A stretch of DNA of 45,747 nt from Clostridia bacterium (lineage in GTDB: Bacteria; Bacillota_A; Clostridia; Christensenellales; Aristaeellaceae), in NCBI GenBank assembly GCA_017430945.1, contig JAFRMB010000032.1:1-45747 (forward strand), read 5' to 3'. The position numbers were made by a program, and so were the translations under genes. Positions 22,252 through 31,265 of the stretch are shown piece after piece. Within the stretch, counting starts at the first letter, position 1. Every line of letters starts with the position of its first letter. The notes under the pieces are model-generated. The model ran no database searches and had not been told where the DNA came from. It was given only the letters and a program-made list of their open reading frames with translations.

Positions 22252-23100
22252 ATGACGACGATCACAACGATCCTGAATGCCCATCCGACGATCTGGGCGG
22301 TGGTGAAGCTGATCCTGATGACCGCCATCACCGTCGTGGTGGTGCGGTTCGCGCTGCAGCTGGAAAAAAAGATCACCCGGCGACTGTTCGAAGATCGCGG
22401 CAATATCAACGTCCGCTTCGTAGAGAGCATCGCCAGGTTCGTCATCATCTTTCTGGCGATCCAGTGGATCGTCATGAGCTCTTCGCTCACCCAGTCCTTC
22501 GGACGGGTGCTGTTCCAGGGCACGGCCATCATCGGCGCGATCGCCGGTTTCGCGGCGCAGCCGGTCATCGCGGATATGATCTGCGGGCTCATGATCAGCG
22601 CGACCAAGCCGTTCGACATCGGCGACCGCATCGAGCTCGAAAACGGTACATCGGGTATCGTCAAGGACATCACCCTGCGGCATATCGTCCTGCATGACAT
22701 CGACACGGTGGTGCACATCATCCCCAACAGCAAGCTGAACGGCATGAAGATCTCGAACATGAGCTATCATACGCAGACCCGATCCATCCATCTGCGCTTC
22801 AACGTGGCCTATGGCACGGACATCGAGAAGGCCATGGATGTGATCGCTCGCGCGGTGCGGGACAGCGCATACACCATACCGGGAAAGCAGGGCGCCAACG
22901 GGCAGGAATACGGTCCGGTCTACTTCATACAGTATGCCGACAGCAGCCTCGTCCTGGCGACGACGGTCTACTATGCGCCCACGTCGCCGATGGAGGTCGT
23001 GAGGAGCGACGTCAACACGCGCGTCAAACGCGCGCTCGACGAGAACGGCATCGAGATCCCCTACCCTTATGTAAATGTCGTCGTCGACGGATCCAGATGA
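22252..23100 (+). CDS. MscS-family small-conductance mechanosensitive channel
   Basis: 282 residues. Three membrane segments occupy about 10-115; the third, pore-lining one is IIGAIAGFAAQPVIADMICG, with the Gly/Ala pattern of MscS TM3. The beta domain follows (KPFDIGDRIELENGTSGIVK, then TLRHIVLHDIDTVVHIIPNS) and the alpha/beta C-terminal domain ends in VVVDGS. The channel opens on membrane tension during osmotic downshock and releases solutes. GAGGTG at about 22236 supports ATG 22252. It sits 103 bases after the ABC permease and before a bidirectional terminator, so it may share the ABC transcript. Confidence 0.93.
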   Translation: MTTITTILNAHPTIWAVVKLILMTAITVVVVRFALQLEKKITRRLFEDRGNINVRFVESIARFVIIFLAIQWIVMSSSLTQSFGRVLFQGTAIIGAIAGFAAQPVIADMICGLMISATKPFDIGDRIELENGTSGIVKDITLRHIVLHDIDTVVHIIPNSKLNGMKISNMSYHTQTRSIHLRFNVAYGTDIEKAMDVIARAVRDSAYTIPGKQGANGQEYGPVYFIQYADSSLVLATTVYYAPTSPMEVVRSDVNTRVKRALDENGIEIPYPYVNVVVDGSR

Positions 23101-23135
23101 TCCCGATCGCAAGGCCGGTACCACCGAAGGACCTG

Positions 23136-23177
23136 AAAAGCCCTGTGCTGCAGCAAGCGCTGCGGCACAGGGCTTTT
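23136..23177. terminator. Bidirectional terminator between MscS and the NUDIX gene
   Basis: AAAAGCCCTGTGC pairs with GCACAGGGCTTTT, and the stem continues inward with CAGC/GCTG around a small loop. A and T runs on both sides serve the two converging genes. Confidence 0.9.
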
Positions 23178-23248
23178 GATCGTTCACCGGGGCGCGCATC
23201 GCGCCGTCAAGGCCGTTCAGAGAAGCGTCAGCCGGCTTCCGACCCCGG

Positions 23249-23830
23249 TCATCCTTTCCGGCGCTCGGCCGCGGCGTCGTCCGGACCGATCAGGTATCGA
23301 TGGAGCATTCGGATGCCTTCGATCGGGATGCAGTAGACGTCCCTCTGCACGGGAGCCCGGCGCAGCACCTCTTCCAGATCGCGCCATTCGACGCCGGCCA
23401 CCTCATCCCTCTGCAGTCGAAACGCCGCAGGCTCCACAGATGCCTCACAGGCGTAGACGAAGCAGCATTCGTTGTCCCTGAACGGGGCCTCGTGGAACAC
23501 GAGGTCGTCCCGGCTGCGGAACATGCCGAGGCAAGTCAGTCGTTCGGGCCGGACATCAAAGCCCAGCTCCTCCCGAAGCTCCCTGACGGCCGCGGCCAGC
23601 GCGGCTTCGCCCGCCGGCACGTGCCCGGCGCACGACGTGTCGAGCATCCCCGGATAGGACTCCTTCTCATCGCTGCGCTTCTGAAGCAGCACCTCGTACC
23701 GGCCGCCGTTCATCCGGTAGAGCCAGGTATGAGCGGTGCGGTGACATACGCCCGCTCTGTGGGCCCGGGCCCTTTCGACGACTTCGCCGGTCGGACGGCC
23801 GTATTCATCGCAAACATCCAATAATTCCAT
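23249..23830 (-). CDS. NUDIX hydrolase, isopentenyl-diphosphate-isomerase-like subgroup
   Basis: 193 residues from ATG 23830; the longer open frame upstream is an Arg/Pro-rich shadow overlapping the GH4 stop. The NUDIX box is complete: GHVPAGEAALAAAVRELREE followed by LGF (G-x5-E-x7-REUxEExGU). The N-terminal text DEYGRPTGEVVERARAH and CHRTAHTWLYR, and LLQKRSDEKESYPGMLD just before the box, are typical of the YfcD/IDI-like NUDIX group. Members hydrolyse nucleoside or sugar diphosphates or similar compounds; the substrate cannot be told. It is the last gene of the minus-strand sugar operon, 53 bases after the GH4 gene, with only a weak ribosome site (AAAGGC). Confidence 0.88.
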   Translation of the reverse strand: MELLDVCDEYGRPTGEVVERARAHRAGVCHRTAHTWLYRMNGGRYEVLLQKRSDEKESYPGMLDTSCAGHVPAGEAALAAAVRELREELGFDVRPERLTCLGMFRSRDDLVFHEAPFRDNECCFVYACEASVEPAAFRLQRDEVAGVEWRDLEEVLRRAPVQRDVYCIPIEGIRMLHRYLIGPDDAAAERRKG

Positions 23831-23883
23831 GGAACACAGCCTTTCTGGCGTCGTCCCGCCGGCGGCGGTGCGGCCGCGAGAGA

Positions 23884-25203
23884 TCATCTGAACTGCGGGA
23901 GCCACGGCTCATTGATCGTCAGCAGTTCATCCACCATGCTTCGGATCTCCCGCAGCGAGCACACGGCGGCGCACAGCGGATCGAAGCACAGCGCGCGATA
24001 CAGCATCTCGCGGTCCCCGCTCAGGCTCGCCTGCACGACCATCTCCTCGATCTGTGCGGACGTGCCGCTGAGCAGCGCGATCTGCGGCGGCAGCGCACCG
24101 ACGTGGATGGCTTCGAGGCCGTGCCGGCTGGCGAGGACCGGCACCTCGACGCAGCACCCCTCGGGCAGATCGTCGATCAATCCGTAGTTCCGGACGTTGC
24201 CGTTGAACTTGAACATCTCGTGGTCGCCGAATACGGCGTTGAAGATATAGGCCGCGTATTCCTTCTCGCGTGCGAGGCTCAGCGGCTGCCGGAACCATGC
24301 CTCGATGTCGTCCCGCCAGGTGAGGTCGCGCTTGCGGTGCCGGTTGAGGCTCGCGGCGTATTCGCCCGGATTCCAGCCGGTACCGGGCAGGCAGTACTTT
24401 TCGATGAGGTCCGGGCGCTTCCGGAACCAGGCGTTGTACTCGCTGTTGTGTCCCGAGGATTCTGTGGGATAGTAGCCCAAGGCCAGGAACATCTCGTTGC
24501 GCACGATCTCCTCCCTGTAGATCTCCGGGCGCTCTTCTATGGCCTTGCGGATGAGCGGATAGGCGTCTTCGCCGTTCCATTTGAATTCCGTATAGAAGGC
24601 CTGATGGTTGATCCCCGCGCAGGTATAGGTGATGTCGCTCTCATCCGCGCCGATCCAGCCGGCGAGCATCTCCGCCGTCCCCTGTACGCTGTGGCAGAGC
24701 CCGCTCGTGCAAAGCTTCGGATGCCTCTCCTGCACCGTTCGGCACAGCATGGCCATGGGATTCGTGTAATTGAGATACACCGCTTCGGGGCAGCAGCGCT
24801 CGATGTCGGCCGCGATCTCCAGGATCGGGTTGATGGTGCGCAGATAGCGGAACACGCCGCTGATGCTGCGCGTATCGCCGATGCACGCATCCACGCCATA
24901 CTTCTTGGGGATGAGTATGTCGTGCTGCCAGACATCGGTACCGCCCTGCAGGATGGTCGTGATGACCCCGTCGGCGCCGGTCAGCGCCTCGGCGCGGTCG
25001 GTCGTCGCGACGATGGTGGCCGGATAATGGCCCTCGTCGATGATCCTTCGGCAGGCTCTCGTGATGTACGCCAGCTTTTCCGCGTCGATATCCATGAGCG
25101 CGAGGGTCGCGTCCGCCAGGGCGGGAAAGGACAGGATATCCCGCACCAGCTCGCGCGTGAAATTGAAGCTGCCCGCTCCGATGAAGGCGATCTTTTTCGG
25201 CAT
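23884..25203 (-). CDS. GH4-family NAD-dependent glycosidase (MelA-like alpha-galactosidase or alpha-glucosidase)
   Basis: 439 residues, the normal length of the family. The N-terminal Rossmann motif [16 protein letters not shown] binds NAD; ALMDID and NYTNPMAML follow the GH4 pattern. GLCHSVQGT contains the metal-ligand Cys, [11 protein letters not shown] the metal-ligand His, and [16 protein letters not shown] the family block near residue 108. GH4 enzymes use NAD+ and a divalent metal in a redox elimination mechanism. The wording is closer to MelA/AglA-like members acting on unphosphorylated glycosides than to the phospho-glycosidase branch, and the operon carries an ABC importer rather than a PTS, which agrees. 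GGGAGGTAACGGGC gives a good ribosome site. It probably cleaves the imported glycoside in the cytoplasm. Confidence 0.9.
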   Translation of the reverse strand: MPKKIAFIGAGSFNFTRELVRDILSFPALADATLALMDIDAEKLAYITRACRRIIDEGHYPATIVATTDRAEALTGADGVITTILQGGTDVWQHDILIPKKYGVDACIGDTRSISGVFRYLRTINPILEIAADIERCCPEAVYLNYTNPMAMLCRTVQERHPKLCTSGLCHSVQGTAEMLAGWIGADESDITYTCAGINHQAFYTEFKWNGEDAYPLIRKAIEERPEIYREEIVRNEMFLALGYYPTESSGHNSEYNAWFRKRPDLIEKYCLPGTGWNPGEYAASLNRHRKRDLTWRDDIEAWFRQPLSLAREKEYAAYIFNAVFGDHEMFKFNGNVRNYGLIDDLPEGCCVEVPVLASRHGLEAIHVGALPPQIALLSGTSAQIEEMVVQASLSGDREMLYRALCFDPLCAAVCSLREIRSMVDELLTINEPWLPQFR

Positions 25204-25225
25204 GCCCGTTACCTCCCTTTCGTAT

Positions 25226-26077
25226 TCACCGCTTGAGTCCCGTCGTCGCCACGCCTTCCACCAGATACCTCTGGAAGAACAGGAATACCGCGATGACGGG
25301 TATGACGGAGAGCGTCGTCATGGCAAAGAGCCCCGTCCAGTCCGTCTGGGTGACGGGATCCGCGAACATCTTCAGCGCGATGGAGATGGTGTACTTCCTG
25401 GGCTTGCTCAGATATATGAGCGGGCCCAAAAACTCCTCCCACGACCAGTAGAACGCGAATACCGTCGATGTGATCAGCGACGGCTTGGACAGCGGCAGCA
25501 CGATCTGGAAGTAATTCCCGATCCACCCGCAGCCGTCGATCCGCGCGGCATCGTCCAGCTCCCTCGGGATCCCGCGCATGAACTGTACGTTCAGGAACAC
25601 GAAGAACGGCACGGCGCAGAAGTTGGGGATGATGATCGGCAGATAGGTGTTGATCCAGCCGAGCTTCTGGAACATGATGTACTGCGGAATGATCAGCACC
25701 TGTGCCGGAAGCAGCGTCGTGCCCAGCAGTATGGCGAACCAGAACCTGCGTCCCTTGAAGGGGATGCGGGCAAAGCCGTAGGCGACGAGCGACGATGATA
25801 TGACCCCGCCGACGGTGCAGAACACCGTGACATACAGCGAATTTGAAAAGTAGGTCGAATAGGTCACGCGCCCGTTGGCCATCCAGCCGGTGACATAGTT
25901 TTCAAAGTGAAGGGACGATGGTATGAGCTGCGTGACGGTCGTGAACACCTCGCTGTTCGTCTTCAGCGAGCTGGAGACCATCCACAGCAGCGGATAGATC
26001 ATGACGAACCCCAGCAGTATCGCCGGGACGTGAAAGCCTATCGCGCTGATGATCCTTCTGCGCCGCACATAGTTCAT
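25226..26077 (-). CDS. Carbohydrate ABC importer permease, MalG type (first system)
   Basis: 283 residues with six membrane segments. The coupling motif near residue 185 ([20 protein letters not shown]) is the EAA loop of sugar importers, and the end ([19 protein letters not shown]) is the typical C-terminus of MalG/UgpE/AraQ-like subunits (QRYLVxGxxxGAxKG). The start ATG 26077 follows GAGGAGGTGGCAGC. The MalF-type partner ends 17 bases upstream. No MsiK-like ATPase gene is in the window, so the importer probably shares a multipurpose ATPase encoded elsewhere, which is common for this class. Confidence 0.93.
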   Translation of the reverse strand: MNYVRRRRIISAIGFHVPAILLGFVMIYPLLWMVSSSLKTNSEVFTTVTQLIPSSLHFENYVTGWMANGRVTYSTYFSNSLYVTVFCTVGGVISSSLVAYGFARIPFKGRRFWFAILLGTTLLPAQVLIIPQYIMFQKLGWINTYLPIIIPNFCAVPFFVFLNVQFMRGIPRELDDAARIDGCGWIGNYFQIVLPLSKPSLITSTVFAFYWSWEEFLGPLIYLSKPRKYTISIALKMFADPVTQTDWTGLFAMTTLSVIPVIAVFLFFQRYLVEGVATTGLKR

Positions 26078-26094
26078 GCTGCCACCTCCTCAAA

Positions 26095-27018
26095 CTATTC
26101 CTCGTAGTGGACCCAGCCGGTGGAGCTTTTGAATATGAATGCGGAGAAGAAAGCCGTGATGGCCAGCAGGATCCAGGACATGGCACAGGCGTAGCCCATC
26201 TTGAAGTAGGCGAAGCCCGTCTTGTAGATGTACAGCGCGAACAGCATCGTCGCGTTCATGGGGCCGCCGTTGGTGATGATCAGGCTCTCGGAGAACGCCT
26301 TGAACGCATTGATGACGCCCATGACGAGGTTGAAGAAGATCACGGGGGTCAGCATCGGCAGTGTGACGTAGCGGAACCGCTGGAATGTGTTCGCACCGTC
26401 CAGCAGCGCGGCCTCGTAGTAGTTGACGGGGATCTGCTTGATGCCCGACACGAAGATGAGCATCGCGGAGCCGAAGTGCCAGCAGCCCAGCAGCATCAGC
26501 ATATACAGCGCCGTGCTCTTCTCCCCTACCCAGTTGAAGCTGACCGTCTTTCCGAGCAGCATGGTGAGTATGCCGTTGATGGCGCCGTTGGTGCTGAACA
26601 ACTGGCTCCAGATGATGGCGACGGCGACGCTCCCGCCCAGCAGAGACGGGATGTAGTAGACCGTCCGATAGATGCCGATGCCCCGATGCCTGGATGACAG
26701 GATCAGGGCGACGCCCAGGCCCACGGCGAGGCGGACCGGCACCAGGATCAGCACGTACCTGAAGGTGATCTTGATGGACGTCCAGAACACGCCGTCCTTG
26801 AACATGCGGGCGTAGTTGGCGATCCCGATCCACTTCGGGGCGCCCAGAGAGTCGTACTGCGTGAAGGACAGATACAGCGAATAGATCATCGGCAGAGAGG
26901 TGAACACGACAAAGCCGAAGAGCCAGGGGAATATGAACCCATAGCCGGCCAGATTGTCCATCAGGTCGCGTCTGCTGCGCGTCATGACCTGCGGCCGTCT
27001 GTTGTTGATGACGCTCAC
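26095..27018 (-). CDS. Carbohydrate ABC importer permease, MalF type (first system)
   Basis: 307 residues, six membrane segments. GYGFIFPWLFGFVVFTSLPM is the usual first helix of UgpA/LacF-like subunits, and NYYEAALLDGANTFQRFRYV is the EAA coupling loop. Translation starts at GTG 27018, preceded by GGGAGGTG. The gene lies 90 bases after the binding-protein gene, with a strong hairpin in the gap, and 17 bases before its MalG-type partner. Substrate most likely an oligosaccharide cleaved by the GH4 enzyme. Confidence 0.93.
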   Translation of the reverse strand: MSVINNRRPQVMTRSRRDLMDNLAGYGFIFPWLFGFVVFTSLPMIYSLYLSFTQYDSLGAPKWIGIANYARMFKDGVFWTSIKITFRYVLILVPVRLAVGLGVALILSSRHRGIGIYRTVYYIPSLLGGSVAVAIIWSQLFSTNGAINGILTMLLGKTVSFNWVGEKSTALYMLMLLGCWHFGSAMLIFVSGIKQIPVNYYEAALLDGANTFQRFRYVTLPMLTPVIFFNLVMGVINAFKAFSESLIITNGGPMNATMLFALYIYKTGFAYFKMGYACAMSWILLAITAFFSAFIFKSSTGWVHYEE

Positions 27019-27064
27019 CGGATCACCTCCCGTTCCCGGATCGATTCAGGAATTGCCCACAAAT

Positions 27065-27094
27065 GGAATGAAGCTGCCAAAGCAGCCTCATTCC
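27065..27094 (-). terminator. Intercistronic hairpin after the first binding-protein gene
   Basis: GGAATGA-GGCTGC and GCAGC-TTCATTCC pair around TTTG on the minus strand, just past the binding-protein stop. The weak T run (CATTTG) suggests partial termination or RNA protection, giving more binding protein than permease. Confidence 0.65.
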
Positions 27095-27108
27095 ACGTCG
27101 TCCAGAGC

Positions 27109-28371
27109 TTACGCGGCCAGGATCGTCGCCATGTTGTCCACGAAGGTCTGCGCGCCTTCGGCGGGCGTCATCTCGCCGTACATGACGGCGGTGAACGCAT
27201 CGATGAAGGCTGCCTCGACTTCGCTCTCGCCCGCGGGATCGGGCGCGTAGAGGTCGGACGAGTAATCGGCAACGATGGCCATATACTCGTAGACGTCCTT
27301 GGAGATGTCGTCCACGTTCTCAGACACGGCGGCGGCGATCTCCGTGTTGATCGGCACGCCGCGGCGGCCGTTGATGAACAGGTTGGCATCCAGGTCGTTG
27401 CACCAGAAGTTGATGTAAGCCGCCGCGTCCTCGACGCGCTCGGTGTCTGCCGAGATGCTCAGGTACTGGGAGGGCTGTATGTACATGCCCTTTTTGGCGG
27501 CGGTGCCGGGGATGATCGTGTAGAGGATCTTGCCGTAGTTCTCCTGCAGCAGCTCCGCGTAGCCCGTCGCGCTGTCGGTGTAGGAGAAGATGGTGGCCGC
27601 CTCGCCCTTGCTGAACGGATAGTTCTCCTTGCCAATGTCGACGGTCACTTCGGCGATGTTCTGGGTAGCGCCGGCGTCGTGCATGCGCTTGACGGATTCG
27701 AGGTACTTTTCGAACACTTCGACGTCGAAGCCCGCGCCGTCCTGCGGCTCGTTGAAGATCTCCTGCTCGAACGCGCGCGCGAACAGCCGGAAGGACTGTA
27801 TGGAGCGCAGCGAGAACAGGTCGGCGCCGTACAGGCCGGTCTTCTCGTGGAAGTCCAGCACCCACTGTTCAAATTCCTCCCAGGTGGATTCGTTCGTCAG
27901 CGGCTCCATGCCGGCGTCCTCGACCAGCTTGGCGTTGGTCAGCATGGCGACCGAGTTGGAGCCGGCGTTGATGCCGTAGAGGCCGCCGTTGATCCTGCCG
28001 CCGCTGAGCGCGCTGTCCGGGACCTTGCTCATATCGATCAGTCCCGACTCAACGAGCTCCGTCATATCGAGCAGCAGGCCCTTGTCGATGTAGTTCTTGA
28101 TGAACACGTAGTCCGTCCTGAACTCGTCCGGCAGATCGTGCGACGCCGAAAGCGTGTTCATCTTCGTGAGATAGTCGTCCCATGAGAGGTATTCCGGTTC
28201 GGTGTCGATGCCCGTGGACTCGATGAACATGTCATTGACGCCCAGGTAGATCGCGTTCGACGATTCGGAGCCCCACCAGGCCACGCGCAGCGGCTCGCCC
28301 TCCGCCAGCGCGCTTCCAAACAGGGACAGTACCAGAATGAGACAGAGTGCCAGGATCGCGTTCTTTTTCAT
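27109..28371 (-). CDS. Sugar ABC importer substrate-binding protein (first system)
   Basis: 420 residues. Signal peptide MKKNAILALCLILVLSLFGS with cleavage near ALAEG; no lipobox Cys. The mature start PLRVAWWGSESSNAIYLGV, the phrase SWDDYLTKMNTLSASHDLPD and the later TNESTWEEFEQWVLDFHEKT are typical of cluster-B family 1 sugar-binding proteins. Such proteins capture an oligosaccharide outside and deliver it to the MalF/MalG pair. GGGAGGTATGAGCT precedes ATG 28371. The gene has its own promoter and directly follows the response-regulator gene whose product probably activates it. Confidence 0.92.
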   Translation of the reverse strand: MKKNAILALCLILVLSLFGSALAEGEPLRVAWWGSESSNAIYLGVNDMFIESTGIDTEPEYLSWDDYLTKMNTLSASHDLPDEFRTDYVFIKNYIDKGLLLDMTELVESGLIDMSKVPDSALSGGRINGGLYGINAGSNSVAMLTNAKLVEDAGMEPLTNESTWEEFEQWVLDFHEKTGLYGADLFSLRSIQSFRLFARAFEQEIFNEPQDGAGFDVEVFEKYLESVKRMHDAGATQNIAEVTVDIGKENYPFSKGEAATIFSYTDSATGYAELLQENYGKILYTIIPGTAAKKGMYIQPSQYLSISADTERVEDAAAYINFWCNDLDANLFINGRRGVPINTEIAAAVSENVDDISKDVYEYMAIVADYSSDLYAPDPAGESEVEAAFIDAFTAVMYGEMTPAEGAQTFVDNMATILAA

Positions 28372-28402
28372 AGCTCATACCTCCCGTAAATTTTATAACC
28401 AT

Positions 28403-28430
28403 ATATTAACACGAGAGGCCCTTCTGATAA
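28403..28430 (-). promoter_or_regulatory. Probable promoter of the sugar-import operon
   Basis: On the minus strand TTATCA (28430-28425), 16 bases, TAATAT (28408-28403), in an AT-rich gap of 94 bases between the YesN and binding-protein genes. The sequence upstream, with two TTGGTC/TTGTAC-like words, is where an AraC-type activator would bind. Confidence 0.45.
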
Positions 28431-28465
28431 AGAAATACAACCGACCAAAAGGTACAAAAAACTGT

Positions 28466-29197
28466 CTATATGACGGTATGGCCGTTGCGATACTGGCCCG
28501 GCGATACGCCCAGGTTCTTTTTGAACACCTCGATAAAGTACTTGGCCGATGCGAAGCCCACGCGCTCGGCCACCTCGGCGACCGGGATGTCGCGGTCGCA
28601 CTTTAAAAGCCTGCATGCTTCCGCCATGCGGCGCTGCGTGACCCATGCCGTGAACTTCATGCCCGTCCGCTTTTGCATCAGGCGCCCCATATAGGTTTCG
28701 TTCATGAACAATTCGTTTTCACACAGCCAGGAGAGGCTCAGCTCCGGATCGGACAGATGCTCGTCGATGGCCCGCAGCAGCCCGGCAACGGTCGAACCGT
28801 ATCGGCTCTCGTAGCTGGCGGCGTCCGCCTCGGCCCGGTCCATGCAGCTGAGCACCGCCTCGCGCAGCTGCGCGGCGGTGAAGGGCTTGAGGAGGTAGTC
28901 GACAGCGCCCGCGTGGATCGCCTGGCGCGCGTATTCGAACTCTCTGTAGCCGGATATCACGATGAACCTGGCGCGGTGATCCGGGGAGAGCTGCCCGATC
29001 ATCTCGAGCCCCGTCATGCCCGGCATGACGATGTCGGTGATGACGATGTCCGGGTCGCTCTCCCGGATCGCTTTGAGACCCTCTTCGGCATTCCTGGCGG
29101 TGCCGACGATCTCGCAGCCGATCCCGCGCCAGTCGATCATGCCCTTCGTATGGTCCAGCGACAGGATCTCGTCATCGATCAAAAGAACGCGCTTCAC
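28466..29197 (-). CDS. YesN-type response regulator with AraC-family DNA-binding domain
   Basis: 243 residues. The receiver domain is complete: acidic pair in LLIDDEILSL, phosphorylation site Asp55 in DIVITDIVMPGMTG, the Ser of FIVISGYREFEYA and the Lys of DYLLKPF. A short linker leads to the two helix-turn-helix motifs of the AraC family (FMNETYMGRLMQKRTGMKFT and RVGFASAKYFIEVFKKNLGV, ending GVSPGQYR). At 243 residues it is short for YesN, which commonly exceeds 300, because the linker is small. Translation starts at GTG 29197 with GGGAGGTG upstream, inside the 3' end of the kinase gene, so the pair is coupled. It probably activates the importer operon downstream. Confidence 0.94.
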   Translation of the reverse strand: MKRVLLIDDEILSLDHTKGMIDWRGIGCEIVGTARNAEEGLKAIRESDPDIVITDIVMPGMTGLEMIGQLSPDHRARFIVISGYREFEYARQAIHAGAVDYLLKPFTAAQLREAVLSCMDRAEADAASYESRYGSTVAGLLRAIDEHLSDPELSLSWLCENELFMNETYMGRLMQKRTGMKFTAWVTQRRMAEACRLLKCDRDIPVAEVAERVGFASAKYFIEVFKKNLGVSPGQYRNGHTVI

Positions 29198-30947
29198 CGG
29201 CGTGCACCTCCCCGTCAGCGGTGTTTTGGATCACGATCCCGATATTGGTCCAGCAGCCTTCCCTGCTGTGGATCTCGAAGCGGGCCCCGTCCCCATAGGC
29301 CTGCTTCAGCCGGCACATGACGTTTGTGTACCCATGCAGCTCCAGTTCGTTTTCAAAGTCCATGTGCCGGTACCGCTCGATCAGCGCGTGCGGGAAGCCC
29401 GTGCCGTCGTCGAACAGGCTGATCCGGATCCTGTCGCCGCGGCAGCGGACCTTCAGTCGGATGACGCCCGCCGAAGGCTTTTTCATGAGGCCGTACCGCA
29501 CGGCGTTTTCGACCAGCGGCTGAAGCGTCAGCTGGGGGATGAGCCGGTCCGCGCCGCTCTCGTCCCAGTCTATGACCGCCCGCAGCCGGTCGCTGAAGCG
29601 TATGCGGTAAATCGTCAGGTATTCCTGCACGAACCCGATCCCCTTGCGGAGCGGCACGTAGTCCGCCCCGGAATACGAAGCCCGGACCAGCTTTGAAAGG
29701 CTCATCGAGATACGGGCGATGCGGTCGTTCCCGTCCATGTCCGCCATCGCATGGATGGTCTCCAGTGTGTTGCTCAGAAAATGCGGGTGGATCTGCGCCT
29801 TGAGCATGCGGTACTGCGCCTGTGCCGTGAACAGCCTGTTCCGCAGGTCCCGGTTGACCAGGGTGTCGACCTGGTCCATCAGGTCCCGGAACTGCCGCGC
29901 GAACAGGCCGACTTCGTTGTCCGCGGCGATCAGGTCGTCATCGAGCGCGACCCGGTAGTCGCCGGGCGTGATCTGCCGCATGACCTCGGTCAGCCGATCG
30001 AGCTTTCTGAACTGGCGGCCGATGGTCAACAGGCTGACGAGCAGGAAGGCCAGCACGACAACGATCAGGATCAGCCCGTTGACGCGCACCACCCGCCCCA
30101 GGACGCCCAGCACCCGGTCGCTCTTCTGATAGTTGACGAACACCATCCTGCCGCCGAAGAACTGCCGACAGGTCACGAGGCACGTGTCCGCGCCGCACTT
30201 CCGGATCTCCCACAGATGGTCGCTCAGCGCGCCGGGGCTTGCGGCCGCCTCGGGGCATTCCGATCCGCTGAAGATGCGCTCGCCGTTCAGAAAGATCTGC
30301 GTGCCGTCCATGTAATTCGACCGGTTCAGCTCCGCGCGCTTCAGCATCGCGGACACGTCGATGTAGATGGCCTCCTGCCCCAGCGGCTTCAGGCTCGTGT
30401 TGGCGATCTCGCGGATGGTCCGCGCCAGCACGATGTACTGCCGCCCGCCGTACGAAACGGACGTCCATGTGACCGAGCCGTTTTCGGGGGCGTCCCGCAG
30501 CACCGCCTTTACCTGGTCCTGCAGCGCGACGTCCGTCACCAGGCCGCCGTAGCTGTAAAACTGCTTCGCGCGATCCATGACGGCGATGTAGCGGATGAAT
30601 GAAGAGACGTCGCCGGACGCGGCGGTGACGCTCTTCTGAAGGTTCTTTCGGGCGATGGCGTAGCCCGCGGTATCGGTCTGCTGGCGGGAGATGGTCTGCA
30701 GCGCGCTCTGAACGGACGCGTCCGACAGGATCCGGACGGACGTGGATTCCGCGCTCTTCAAAAAGGCGTCGATCTGTGAAAAGTAGCGCTCGGCAAGCTC
30801 GAAGCTGCCGTTGGACAGCTCGCGAAAGAAGGCCTGGGACAGCACGAGCACGCTGATCAGCGCGAACAGGCCGATCAGCGCAAAGCATATGACGACCGTA
30901 CGCCGGATGCTTTTGTGTAATGAACGCTTCGTCGCGCGGGGCCGCAT
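29172..30947 (-). CDS. YesM-type sensor histidine kinase
   Basis: 591 residues. Membrane segment about 18-40, an extracytoplasmic sensor of about 245 residues, second membrane segment about 288-310, HAMP about 312-365, then the histidine-kinase domain with QIHPHFLSNTLETI (phosphorylated His near residue 384) and the ATPase motifs LQPLVENAVRYGL and LFDDGTGFP. The HPHFLxNTLExI wording defines the LytS/YesM class. The sensor probably detects a sugar, directly or through the binding protein. Its own promoter lies about 75 bases upstream. The response regulator gene overlaps its end by 26 bases. Confidence 0.94.
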   Translation of the reverse strand: MRPRATKRSLHKSIRRTVVICFALIGLFALISVLVLSQAFFRELSNGSFELAERYFSQIDAFLKSAESTSVRILSDASVQSALQTISRQQTDTAGYAIARKNLQKSVTAASGDVSSFIRYIAVMDRAKQFYSYGGLVTDVALQDQVKAVLRDAPENGSVTWTSVSYGGRQYIVLARTIREIANTSLKPLGQEAIYIDVSAMLKRAELNRSNYMDGTQIFLNGERIFSGSECPEAAASPGALSDHLWEIRKCGADTCLVTCRQFFGGRMVFVNYQKSDRVLGVLGRVVRVNGLILIVVVLAFLLVSLLTIGRQFRKLDRLTEVMRQITPGDYRVALDDDLIAADNEVGLFARQFRDLMDQVDTLVNRDLRNRLFTAQAQYRMLKAQIHPHFLSNTLETIHAMADMDGNDRIARISMSLSKLVRASYSGADYVPLRKGIGFVQEYLTIYRIRFSDRLRAVIDWDESGADRLIPQLTLQPLVENAVRYGLMKKPSAGVIRLKVRCRGDRIRISLFDDGTGFPHALIERYRHMDFENELELHGYTNVMCRLKQAYGDGARFEIHSREGCWTNIGIVIQNTADGEVHAGEARSFDR

Positions 30948-31017
30948 GGCTCATCCCTCTTTAAAGCCGGGGGTCCGCGTCGCGCCGGATCCCCTCGCAT
31001 TGAGATCTTTCGCATCT

Positions 31018-31045
31018 ATTATACCATTTTTCGGGCAGGAATCAA
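31018..31045 (-). promoter_or_regulatory. Promoter of the YesM-YesN genes
   Basis: On the minus strand TTGATT (31045-31040), 16 bases, then TGG-TATAAT (-10 at 31023-31018) with an extended TGn element. It lies about 70 bases before the kinase start. Confidence 0.7.
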
Positions 31046-31140
31046 CGGTTCCCGCGCAGATCGCTCCTTCCGCCGAAACACCTGCGTGCCTCCGGCTGTA
31101 TTCAAACCATCCCCCGCTCCGCCGCACTGCCCGGCGGCAC

Positions 31141-31175
31141 AGAAAACCTCCTCCCGCATGGGTTGCGGGAGGAGG
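31141..31175 (-). terminator. Terminator of the giant Ig-like protein gene
   Basis: On the minus strand CCTCCTCCCGCA and TGCGGGAGGAGG pair exactly around ACCCA and are followed by TTTTCT. It lies about 90 bases after the stop at 31266 and separates this gene from the YesM promoter. Confidence 0.88.
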
Positions 31176-31265
31176 CAGACAGGATGCCTTGGGGAGTGGC
31201 CCTGAAGCCGCTCACGGGGAGGCGCTTCATACGGATCCGTCCGTGGCATCCGTGCCGAGGGTGGG

